Of a DNA stretch of 64,000 bases, positions 53,299-60,987 are shown piece after piece (position 1 is the stretch's first letter; every line of letters starts with the position of its first letter). The position numbers and the translations under genes were made by a program. The notes below the pieces were generated by a model. It had not been told where the DNA came from. It did not search any database and saw only the letters and a program-made list of their open reading frames with translations. Origin of the DNA: Alcanivorax nanhaiticus (GTDB lineage Bacteria; Pseudomonadota; Gammaproteobacteria; Pseudomonadales; Alcanivoracaceae); assembly GCF_000756665.1 (NCBI RefSeq), contig NZ_ARXV01000003.1, positions 124,001-188,000 of the forward strand, written 5' to 3'.

Positions 53299-54414
53299 TT
53301 ACAAAAACCGTTGTTCCAACGACCCCATCAGCTTTTCTACCTTAAAGCGGCTTTCCTCATATTCCGCTTCAGGATCAGAATCGAACACAATGCCGCCGCC
53401 ACCATGGCAGTAAAGCTTGTTCCCCTCGGTTTGAAGTGTGCGAATCAGGATATTGCTGTCGAGATTCCCGTGATTATCCATCCAGAAAAAGCTGCCGCAG
53501 TAAGCGCCGCGGGGCACAGGTTCCAGTTCATCAATGATTTCCATGGCGCGCTTCTTGGGAGCCCCCGTAATGGAACCGCCCGGAAAGGCACTGATGAGAG
53601 CTTCCAACGGAGAAATATCCTCCCGTAGAAGGCCTGTCACGGTGCTGACCAGGTGTTGAACATTACTGAACCGGCGCAACTCGAATAACCGATCGGCGTT
53701 GACTGTTCCCGGCTGGCAGACAGCACCGAGATCATTGCGCAACAAATCCACAATCATCAGGTTTTCTGCCCGGTCTTTAGGGTTGAGTAGTAATTCTTCA
53801 GCAAAAGCCATGTCTTCAGCATCAGAATTACCTCGAGGCCGAGAGCCTTTGATAGGCTCGGTCACCACACGCTTTCCTGCGATAGAAAGAAAACGTTCAG
53901 GTGACACTCCAAAGACAGTTGCCGTACCGGTATCAAAATAGCAGCTGTGTGGGGCAGGGTGGTCAGTTTGCAATCCAAGCCAGCCCAGCAAGGGATCGCC
54001 ACTGAAGTATGTGGAAAACCGCTGCGCGAGATTTACCTGATAGCAATCGCCAGCTGCCAGATATTCTTTTATACGATTCAGCTTTGCGAGATACGCTGCT
54101 TTGCTGATGTCCGGTGTAAAGGGCTGCTCAAGTTGAAATGTGCTTGCTTCGCTGCAGCCGACCAGGCCATCAGGGAAAGGAGTGGGGGCCGCATCATAGA
54201 GGTGAACGACTAACGGGATACCTGTGCCCTGCGAGAAAGGATTCATCTCATAGGGGATGACCCCTGCAGCAAAAACACAATCCCTGTTGAGGCGTGCTCC
54301 GATGTCTGCAACAAGACGCGGAGCATCCCCAATATTCGTGATGGAAAGTGTCTGCACGGGCTCGGGTAGAGCTACAGTCTGGCCGTTCAGGGTAAAAAGG
54401 CAGCTGAAAGTCAT
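53299..54414 (-). CDS. pabB: Aminodeoxychorismate synthase component I
   Basis: A 371-residue chorismate-utilising enzyme for the p-aminobenzoate branch of folate synthesis. Key parts are GDCYQVNLAQRF, FGVSPERFLS, the catalytic-lysine motif PIKGSRPRG (PabB usually PIKGT), LMIVDLLRNDLG and PGGSITGAPKKRAMEIIDELEP. The C-terminal chorismate domain is complete. The N-terminal half is about 80 residues shorter than in E. coli or Pseudomonas PabB (around 450), so the tryptophan-binding-like subdomain is reduced. No upstream ATG extends it. It is divergent from filA, with 307 bases between starts. Confidence 0.9.
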   Translation of the reverse strand: MTFSCLFTLNGQTVALPEPVQTLSITNIGDAPRLVADIGARLNRDCVFAAGVIPYEMNPFSQGTGIPLVVHLYDAAPTPFPDGLVGCSEASTFQLEQPFTPDISKAAYLAKLNRIKEYLAAGDCYQVNLAQRFSTYFSGDPLLGWLGLQTDHPAPHSCYFDTGTATVFGVSPERFLSIAGKRVVTEPIKGSRPRGNSDAEDMAFAEELLLNPKDRAENLMIVDLLRNDLGAVCQPGTVNADRLFELRRFSNVQHLVSTVTGLLREDISPLEALISAFPGGSITGAPKKRAMEIIDELEPVPRGAYCGSFFWMDNHGNLDSNILIRTLQTEGNKLYCHGGGGIVFDSDPEAEYEESRFKVEKLMGSLEQRFL

Positions 54415-54721
54415 GGCGCGTCGTCAAAATAGGGAGGGCTAGTGTACCGGTAACAGACAAACTACCCAACCGTGTTACGACGGGTAACATTTGGAGCGCG
54501 ATTCAGGGAATGTTGCAATGAGACAGAAGCTAATTCTTGTTTCGTTAATTTCAAAAGCATTTAAAAAACATATGGTTAGAGGATAATCCTTAATGTGAAT
54601 CTCTTTGTAACTGTTGCATTGGCTTTTGTAACTGATGTGTTAACGTACATGTGTGCTCTCGAGAAACGGGGCGCATATAAAGATTACAAAAACACACGTT
54701 GTGCACACGAGGAGAACAACC
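54415..54721. other. Control region between pabB and filA
   Basis: This 307-base, AT-rich gap separates the divergent pabB and filA starts. It has a 10-base direct repeat at 54604-54634 and the filA ribosome site at about 54710-54716. No good sigma-70 -35/-10 pair stands out; TTGCAT at 54614-54619 with GTGTTA 17 bases later is weak. No gene is seen. Confidence 0.5.
54604..54634 (+). promoter_or_regulatory. Two-helical-turn-spaced direct repeat upstream of filA
   Basis: TTTGTAACTG occurs at 54604-54613 and again at 54625-54634, with starts 21 bases apart (two turns of DNA), about 90-120 bases before filA. This spacing puts both copies on the same face of the helix, as for a direct-repeat activator site. 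The binding protein is unknown. Confidence 0.4.
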
Positions 54722-55543
54722 ATGGGTTTTAAGAAACTCGCTCTCGCCGCCGCCGTAGCCGCCGCTCCCATGAGCGCCCTGGCTCTGGAGCCGATGCAAG
54801 ATGAAGCACTGTCCAGCGTAACTGGTCAGGACGGTATCAGCATGAGCATCACCACCAACGTTACTACTGACCTGTTCATCGAAGATACCGATGGTCACGC
54901 AGCTATCGGTACTGCAGGCGCAAATGCAGGTTTTATTGCTGTTCAAGGTGTGAACATCAATGGTCAGATTGACATTGACATTGATGCCGCTTCTGCGGCT
55001 GGCACAAATGGTGTTGGTGGCGCTCTGGTTATTGGTATTGATCTGCCTAACCTGACCTTGTCCAACCTGAATATCGGTGTTAGTGGTTCTGATGCTACCA
55101 ATGGCGAGCGTGTTGCAGTTGATGGCTTGGCCCGTGTAACTGCTGCCAAAGCAGGTACCATTACCAACGTAGTGTCTTTGGGTGATATCACCCTGAACAA
55201 CTTGGGTATGGATATTCAGCTGGGTCCGGATGCTGCTAACTTCCTGTCCCTGTCTGGTGCCATTGGCGATATTGTAATCACTAACTTTACTCTGAACGAT
55301 TCCTCTGCCGCTGGCGGTGGCTCCCTGTTCGCTGATAACGTTCTGATCGGCGGCATGGATTTGACTGGCACCACTGCAAGTATTACTCCAACTGGTCTCT
55401 CTCTGAGTATTGCCACAGCAGGAGGCTCTGATATTGCCCTGATGGGAGTTGGTATGGGTACTGCTGGTACCAATCCGATTGGTAACGTTTATATCACCGG
55501 CCTGAACCTGAATGGCACCACTGTAAGCATCTCCGGTCACTAA
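54722..55543 (+). CDS. filA: FilA-like secreted protein with beta-rich repeats
   Basis: A 273-residue exported protein. The signal peptide (residues 1-21, MGFKKLALAAAVAAAPMSALA) is followed by the conserved stretch EPMQDEALSSVTGQDGI. The mature part is rich in Gly, Thr, Asn and Ile. It holds repeated units of the form (I/L)-x-(L/I)-x-(N/G)-(L/F/M)-x-(L/I), such as GDITLNNLGMDI, GDIVITNFTLND and GNVYITGLNLNGT, suggesting a beta-solenoid or stacked sheet. Acinetobacter annotation uses filA for such proteins at the head of a fil gene cluster; a pilus role is only presumed. The ATG has AGGAGAA upstream. Its own terminator suggests it is made in excess over the downstream genes. Confidence 0.72.
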   Translation: MGFKKLALAAAVAAAPMSALALEPMQDEALSSVTGQDGISMSITTNVTTDLFIEDTDGHAAIGTAGANAGFIAVQGVNINGQIDIDIDAASAAGTNGVGGALVIGIDLPNLTLSNLNIGVSGSDATNGERVAVDGLARVTAAKAGTITNVVSLGDITLNNLGMDIQLGPDAANFLSLSGAIGDIVITNFTLNDSSAAGGGSLFADNVLIGGMDLTGTTASITPTGLSLSIATAGGSDIALMGVGMGTAGTNPIGNVYITGLNLNGTTVSISGH

Positions 55544-55563
55544 TTAGAGCTGACCGCTTCAAC

Positions 55564-55601
55564 AAAATGTGCCCCGGCGAAAGCTAGGGCACATTTTTTT
55601 T
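55564..55601 (+). terminator. Intrinsic terminator directly after filA
   Basis: AAAATGTGCCC pairs with GGGCACATTTT, followed by eight T residues, starting 20 bases past the filA stop. It would make filA a separate abundant transcript, with the downstream genes reached by read-through or another promoter. Confidence 0.88.
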
Positions 55602-55636
55602 GTCCTGAAAATCCCAATCCTGTTTAATTCGGTGCC

Positions 55637-57226
55637 ATGAGCATGCAAATCGGTCTTCAACAAATTCGTCCTGTTACCGAACAGCTGTGTAATTCTGGTC
55701 GTTACGATCAGGCGCTATCAGTGCTTAAGCAGTGCGCACAGCGAGGGGTAACGGACTTTTCAGCACTTAACCGGGCGGTGGATGCTGCTGTCCAAATTGG
55801 CGATCTCGGTGCGGGGGCTGAACTTGTTGATCTGATCCTTAAAGGATGGCCAAAAGATTCCCGTAGTTGGGAGCTGCGATACAAGATTCTCCATGCCGGT
55901 GCCCAGTGGAGTGAGGCTCGTATCGTTCTCAAGAGGGTCAAAAAATATGCGCAGGAAGCAACGCCAGAATATTTTTTGGCGAATGCGGAAGTGCTTGAGC
56001 GCCTTTTTCAGCCAGATAAGGCTCTGGTCTCCCTCGAAGAAATCCCCAAGTTGATTTCGGTTGATGAACATTCTCGTTACTGGTACCTGAAGGCAACCAT
56101 TTTGCTTCAAATGAAGGATTACCAAGGTGTTGTCGATTGCCTTTCTGGCTGGTTGCCCAAAGCGCCGCATGACAGATTTGCAGCGGCTTGCTGGAAGTTT
56201 TTGGGTAAAGCGCAAGATGCCCTTAAGTCATACGATGATGCGTTTCGGGCAATCAAGTCGGGTAACGACCTGCGTGCATCACTCGATTCCAGAATGATCA
56301 GTGAGAATAGTCTTCGTCGCCGTGTAGAAGTTTTCAGGACGCTTTTTACCCCTGAATGGGTGTCAGGCTGGGAGGAAATTACGCCCACGGATCATCCGCC
56401 AGTTTTTTTGATTGGTTTTCCTCGCTCTGGCACGACACTTCTTGAGCAGGTGCTGGATGCGCACCCGGATGTTCAGGCTCTTGAAGAGCAACCCACCATG
56501 GCAGCCGTTCTTCGTCAGTCGGGAGCATGGATGAACGCCAAAGCCAATATGGATGGGGCGCTTAAAACAACTGATAATTGGAAGCAGCAGTGGTTGGCCT
56601 CTTTTGATTATCTAAGCCGGATCAATGAGAAGCAGGTGGTGGAGCTGCGTGACGCCTACTACAAGGTGGTCGATGAAAAAATGAAGTACAACCGTTCCAA
56701 TCTGTTAATCGACAAGATGCCGCTGAATACCGTGGACATGGGGCTAATCCTGAAGATTTTTCCCAATGCTAAATTCATTGTGGCCCTTCGCCACCCCTGT
56801 GATTGCGTGCTGAGTGCTTATATGCAGTCATTTCAGATGAATGATGCTATGGCCAACTTCCTTGATCTAGGTGCTGCTGCCAGCTTTTACCGAAATGTGA
56901 TGAGTCTGCTCTGGCAATATGAGAAGGTTTTTGATCTCAGGGATCGTGTTCATGCGATTCGCTATGAAGATTTAATTGAAGACCTTGATGGCGAAGCAGC
57001 CAAAGTCATCAACTTTCTCGGCTTGGAGTGGAATGACGCAGTCACGCGCTACGATGAACATGCTCGCCAGCGCGGTACCCTGGCGACACCCAGCTACCAG
57101 GGCGTAACCCAAAAAATCTACAGCAGCTCCAAGGAGCGCTGGCGAAACTATGCACAATGGATGGCTCCGGTATTGCACCATTTCGAGGAGGCAGCGGAGC
57201 GTTACGGTTACGATTTGTCGATTTAG
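55637..57226 (+). CDS. Sulfotransferase with TPR-like N-terminal domain
   Basis: A 529-residue protein. The N-terminal half (about 1-235) is a set of helical TPR-like repeats (YDQALSVLKQCAQRG, AELVDLILKGWPKDSRSW). The C-terminal half is a Sulfotransfer_3-type sulfotransferase. The PAPS 5'-phosphosulfate loop is FLIGFPRSGTTLLEQVLD (near residue 256), and the 3'-phosphate site is VALRHPCDCVLSAYM (near residue 380). It would move sulfate from PAPS to a hydroxyl on protein, sugar or lipid. No signal peptide is present, so it acts in the cytoplasm. It lies between filA and filB on the same strand. The 193-base gap before filB holds no feature I can support. Confidence 0.88.
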   Translation: MSMQIGLQQIRPVTEQLCNSGRYDQALSVLKQCAQRGVTDFSALNRAVDAAVQIGDLGAGAELVDLILKGWPKDSRSWELRYKILHAGAQWSEARIVLKRVKKYAQEATPEYFLANAEVLERLFQPDKALVSLEEIPKLISVDEHSRYWYLKATILLQMKDYQGVVDCLSGWLPKAPHDRFAAACWKFLGKAQDALKSYDDAFRAIKSGNDLRASLDSRMISENSLRRRVEVFRTLFTPEWVSGWEEITPTDHPPVFLIGFPRSGTTLLEQVLDAHPDVQALEEQPTMAAVLRQSGAWMNAKANMDGALKTTDNWKQQWLASFDYLSRINEKQVVELRDAYYKVVDEKMKYNRSNLLIDKMPLNTVDMGLILKIFPNAKFIVALRHPCDCVLSAYMQSFQMNDAMANFLDLGAAASFYRNVMSLLWQYEKVFDLRDRVHAIRYEDLIEDLDGEAAKVINFLGLEWNDAVTRYDEHARQRGTLATPSYQGVTQKIYSSSKERWRNYAQWMAPVLHHFEEAAERYGYDLSI

Positions 57227-57419
57227 GGTCGTATCAGAATAAAAAGCGGCGGCTAACTGTTTGATTTTAATGAATGGTTTGGGCGCATCTCTACTGGCCC
57301 GTTAGACCTGGGCTGGCTGCGAGAAAGCGAGTTGCGGTGGTTGCCTGTACAGGGTGACCTAGTTAACATGTGTCACCATATAAGAAACAGACAATAACAA
57401 TAACGCTGGATGCCATTAC

Positions 57420-58232
57420 ATGCTGACTTCCATGCTGGGTGTGGCGCTTATCTACTTTGCCGCCAACGAGTCCGTGGTGATCGACCCCCCGAAGAAAGGG
57501 GAGATCTACTATGAGCACCCGACCCAACCTTACCCGCTCAGAGACCGCGGTATTGTGGTTGAGAAGCCGGTATCCGAGTTCCGCTATCACAATGTAGTGC
57601 GCCAGGCGTATGACTATTCCTGTGGTTCGGCTGCCCTGACAACGGTGTTAAATCAGTATCTTGGTCGTCAATTCCAGGAGCGCCAGATCATGGAAGGGCT
57701 GTTGCGCTTTGGTGAGACGGACAAGATTGTGGAGCGACGGGGCTTCTCGCTGCTGGACATGAAACGTTTGGCGACCGCTTTGGGGCATCCAAGCGGTGGT
57801 TTTCGGGCCGAGATCGATGATATTCGCACCCTTGATCACCCGGCCATCGTTCCCATCGCTTACGGGGGCTTCAAGCACTTCGTGGTGCTGAAGAAGTATC
57901 AAGATGGCCATATCTATGTGGCAGACCCGGCGCTGGGCAATATCAGTTTCACTGAATCCAAGTTCCTGGAGATCTGGGATCAGAACGTGCTCTTTATTGT
58001 CTTCCCGAACGGGTTTGAGCCCCAGGATGGTCTCCAGCTGACGGACTATGATCTGCGACTTCTGGATGAGCGCACCATCAACCGTTGGGCATTTGAAGTG
58101 TTTCCGGTGTTTACCGCACCCATTGAGAATTGGGCGGACAAGGCCAGTACCTTGCAGCGAGTGTTGGTGACTGAAGAAGATGGCAGCCAGCGTGTCATCA
58201 ATGTGCCCACCCGCACCTATTACCGTAAATAA
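57420..58232 (+). CDS. filB: Free-standing C39-family peptidase, FilB-like
   Basis: A 270-residue protein with a papain-like C39 peptidase domain. The catalytic residues are visible: Gln62 and Cys68 in RQAYDYSCGSAAL, His153 in GGFKHFVVLKK, and Asp169 in YVADPALG. C39 domains normally remove double-glycine leaders from bacteriocins as part of an ABC exporter; here there is no transporter domain. A short hydrophobic stretch (MLGVALIYFAA) at the N-terminus could be a signal or anchor, but lacks the usual positive charges, and no earlier start is in frame (stop at 57381). A tail of about 75 residues follows the peptidase domain. No strong ribosome site is seen. It matches the FilB position in fil clusters. 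Confidence 0.82.
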   Translation: MLTSMLGVALIYFAANESVVIDPPKKGEIYYEHPTQPYPLRDRGIVVEKPVSEFRYHNVVRQAYDYSCGSAALTTVLNQYLGRQFQERQIMEGLLRFGETDKIVERRGFSLLDMKRLATALGHPSGGFRAEIDDIRTLDHPAIVPIAYGGFKHFVVLKKYQDGHIYVADPALGNISFTESKFLEIWDQNVLFIVFPNGFEPQDGLQLTDYDLRLLDERTINRWAFEVFPVFTAPIENWADKASTLQRVLVTEEDGSQRVINVPTRTYYRK

Positions 58233-58276
58233 CAGCCTGCAGTGGCAAATAACAAACAGAATAAAGGAAGGCTTGC

Positions 58277-59290
58277 ATGAAGATGATGTCTGGGAAGGTG
58301 GCCGTAGCGGCTGCACTCTTGTTGGCGCAGCATGTTGCCTGGGCGGCAGAAAGTGTTGACGAAGCTCGCGAAGCCCTGCAGACCCAAGAGGATGACGTCA
58401 CTCAGGAAAAGAATCTTGAGGAGGTTTTCCAGGCAGCGGAGAAGCAGTATTCACTGTTGCCAAGTGGCCAGATGTCATTGAACTTCTCCGGTAACTATAG
58501 CTATTACCGGGATGACCGTATCGATATCGCTATTGATGAGAATACGGGGGGCATCAGTCGTTTCCGTATCGAGCAGGATGCCCAGCACTCTTTCTCTTCT
58601 TCCTTGTCGCTGGATTACGGTATCTGGAACAATCTGACCTTCAATACCCGTCTTCCCGTGTCTTACAAGTACGATACCCAGCAAGATATCTCTCAGGCCG
58701 CGCTTGGGGATGTCTCTTTCGGTTTGCGCTACCAGCCTTTCCCTGTGCGGCCGGGGGCGATGAATACCACGCTTTACACCACTTTTGTGACGCCGACCGG
58801 CGATAGCCCCTATGAGCTGAACGTTCGGGAAGAGGTCTCTAGCGGCTCTGGTTACTACTCTCTGGGTGCTGGTGTGAGTGTCAGCAAGGTGATCGACCCT
58901 GTCGTGCTTTTCGGCTCTTTAGGCTACACCTATGCGTTTGATGTGAGTGGGCTTAATCAAGTGCGAGGGAGCGCGATTCTAACTGACGTTCATCCTGGGG
59001 ATAGTTTGAATTTCTCAATGGGCTTGGCCTATTCCTTGTCTTATGAAGTGTCGCTCAGCGCCAGCTACCAACAATCGTACAACTTTGAGACCGACTTTGT
59101 TTTTGAAAATTATACGGCGAGCTCAGAAGATTCCACTTCCAGTGTAGTGAATACCTCGTTGGGTTTGCGTACATCCAGTAACCGCATTATCAACCTCAGC
59201 TTCGGTTTTGGTCTGACTGAAGATTCCCCTGATGTGCTGCTTGGTATTTCCATGCCGATTGATTTCTCCGGCCTGAAACCCGGTGCCTAA
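58277..59290 (+). CDS. filC: Outer-membrane beta-barrel protein, FilC-like
   Basis: A 337-residue protein with a signal peptide (cleaved near AWA-AES). A short charged helical segment follows (residues about 25-60, DEAREALQTQEDDVTQEKN). The rest is a long run of alternating beta strands ending in a barrel-like C-terminus (FGFGLTEDSPDVLLGISMP). The strand pattern (SLSLDYGIWNNLTFNTRLPV, GDVSFGLRYQPFP) recalls the Phenol_MetA_deg/transporter barrels. The helical N-terminus could lie in the periplasm and contact partners. AAGGAAGG precedes the ATG by a few bases. It lies in tight order after filB (44-base gap) and before filD (29-base gap). Confidence 0.78.
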   Translation: MKMMSGKVAVAAALLLAQHVAWAAESVDEAREALQTQEDDVTQEKNLEEVFQAAEKQYSLLPSGQMSLNFSGNYSYYRDDRIDIAIDENTGGISRFRIEQDAQHSFSSSLSLDYGIWNNLTFNTRLPVSYKYDTQQDISQAALGDVSFGLRYQPFPVRPGAMNTTLYTTFVTPTGDSPYELNVREEVSSGSGYYSLGAGVSVSKVIDPVVLFGSLGYTYAFDVSGLNQVRGSAILTDVHPGDSLNFSMGLAYSLSYEVSLSASYQQSYNFETDFVFENYTASSEDSTSSVVNTSLGLRTSSNRIINLSFGFGLTEDSPDVLLGISMPIDFSGLKPGA

Positions 59291-59319
59291 GCCGCAACTG
59301 CAGTTGGATGGGGTGAGCC

Positions 59320-60987
59320 ATGAAGAATAATGATAAAAGGCTGGGATTGAGGCTCGGTGTGGCTGCTGTCGGAATGGTGGCAGGGCTGGCTGACGCGCAA
59401 CTTGCCAACAACATCGCTATCGATGTGAAAGCCATGAGTATGGGCCATGCGGTGACGGCAGATCCGCCTGGGATTTCTGCGATTCACTTCAACCCGGCGG
59501 GCCTGGCCAAACTTGATGGCCGGCGCATGGATCTTCAGTTTGTCGGGGCAGACTTTTCTCTGGAATCGGAGTTCTCAGCTCCTCCAGGCTACAACGTATT
59601 TGGATTCTCCGATGATCCCATTGTCTGTAACGATGTGCCTGATGATGGGGTAGATTACTGCCGTAGCTTCAAAACGGCGACAAGCACCGTTGAGGGTATT
59701 TCCCTCTATGTGCCTTTCCTGAATGATACTGTTGATCTCCCTCCTGGCCCCCTGATTGCGGGCCCTTTGCCTGCATTTTCTATCCGACCTGCAGGCTCCA
59801 AGTTCACTTTTGCCACGGCAACTTATCTTCCGTTAGCGGCAGGTTTTTACCGTGACGAAGATGATGTGGGGAACTACATGGGGGAGCGTGTTGCCCTGGA
59901 GCGGATCACATACCTGTCTCCTTCTATTGGTTACAAGGTTAACGATGAACTCTATATCGGTGCCTCTATTGGTATGAGTTACCAGGCGATTGCTCTGGAG
60001 CAGGACTTCCGCGCTCCCAACGAATTGCTTGGTTTTGCACGTGTTCTTGATGAGAGCATTTGTGCGCCGTTTGAGGGGGAATCCAATATTGCGCTGGATT
60101 TGATCCTGTTCGGTATTTGTCGCCCTGAAGAAGGGCTGGGGCCTTTCAAAAACCTGGCGTCGCTCGATGTCTCCATGGATCAACGTTTCAGTCCCTCATA
60201 CAATCTCGGCATTTTGTGGGAACCCAGCGAGCGCTTCGCGTGGGGGGCAACCTGGCGTTCTCCGGCCAAGACTCACATGAAAGGCGACTACAAGATCACC
60301 TATTCCAATGGGGCCCGTGAGACAATTAACGGCATTGGCGGTTCTGCTACCGGTGCGCTGGCGCTTGCAGTATTGGGTATTCCATCCTATGTGGAAGAGG
60401 AGGAAGTAGGGCGGGTGAGCATGGATCTCACCATGCCGGCAACCTTCCAGACGGGGATCAAGATCAAGCCAACAGAGCGTTTGCAGTTCAACGTGGATGC
60501 GGTCTGGGCGGATTACAAAGAGTGGGATGCGTTTAATATCGTTTTTGATCGCAGCTCCGCAGTGTTGAGCTTGGCCAGATTGTTTTCCCCGGGTTCAACC
60601 CCTACACGTCTGAGTTATCCGCTAAATTTTCAGTCCACTTGGAACCTGGCCTTTGGTGCTGCGTATGACCTGACTGGACGTATTCAACTTCGGGCGGGCT
60701 ATGAGCCTCGTGCCTCCGCCATTCCTGAAGATCGTCGTAGCCCCATGGTGCCGATCAACGAGGCCCGCTATTACAGCCTCGGGTTGGGCTACAAGTGGGA
60801 TAAGGATACCGATATCGATCTGGGTATTGGCATGCTGCACAGTAAAGACGAAATTCCGGCAAATACCAGCTGTGCAGCAAACTGCACAGGTATTAATAAT
60901 GTCGTCTATAACCCCTATGCTGGCCTTGATATCAAGACAGAGGCCAAGGTCACCATGATCGGTTTGGCGTTCAGAACGAAATTTTGA
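59320..60987 (+). CDS. filD: FadL/OmpP1-family outer-membrane protein, FilD-like
   Basis: A 555-residue outer-membrane barrel of the FadL/TodX family. The signal peptide ends in LADA, and the mature N-terminus has the FadL hatch pattern AMSMGHAVTADPPGISAIHF followed by NPAGLAKLDG. Strand-rich sequence follows to the C-terminus, ending in the typical aromatic F (GLAFRTKF). FadL proteins take up long-chain fatty acids or other hydrophobic molecules by a lateral channel. Four cysteines in two pairs (CNDVPDDGVDYC; CAANC) may form loop disulfides. The stop overlaps the filE start by one base. In an oil-degrader a hydrophobic-substrate channel is plausible, but the cluster context favours a role with FilA to FilF. 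Confidence 0.86.
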   Translation: MKNNDKRLGLRLGVAAVGMVAGLADAQLANNIAIDVKAMSMGHAVTADPPGISAIHFNPAGLAKLDGRRMDLQFVGADFSLESEFSAPPGYNVFGFSDDPIVCNDVPDDGVDYCRSFKTATSTVEGISLYVPFLNDTVDLPPGPLIAGPLPAFSIRPAGSKFTFATATYLPLAAGFYRDEDDVGNYMGERVALERITYLSPSIGYKVNDELYIGASIGMSYQAIALEQDFRAPNELLGFARVLDESICAPFEGESNIALDLILFGICRPEEGLGPFKNLASLDVSMDQRFSPSYNLGILWEPSERFAWGATWRSPAKTHMKGDYKITYSNGARETINGIGGSATGALALAVLGIPSYVEEEEVGRVSMDLTMPATFQTGIKIKPTERLQFNVDAVWADYKEWDAFNIVFDRSSAVLSLARLFSPGSTPTRLSYPLNFQSTWNLAFGAAYDLTGRIQLRAGYEPRASAIPEDRRSPMVPINEARYYSLGLGYKWDKDTDIDLGIGMLHSKDEIPANTSCAANCTGINNVVYNPYAGLDIKTEAKVTMIGLAFRTKF

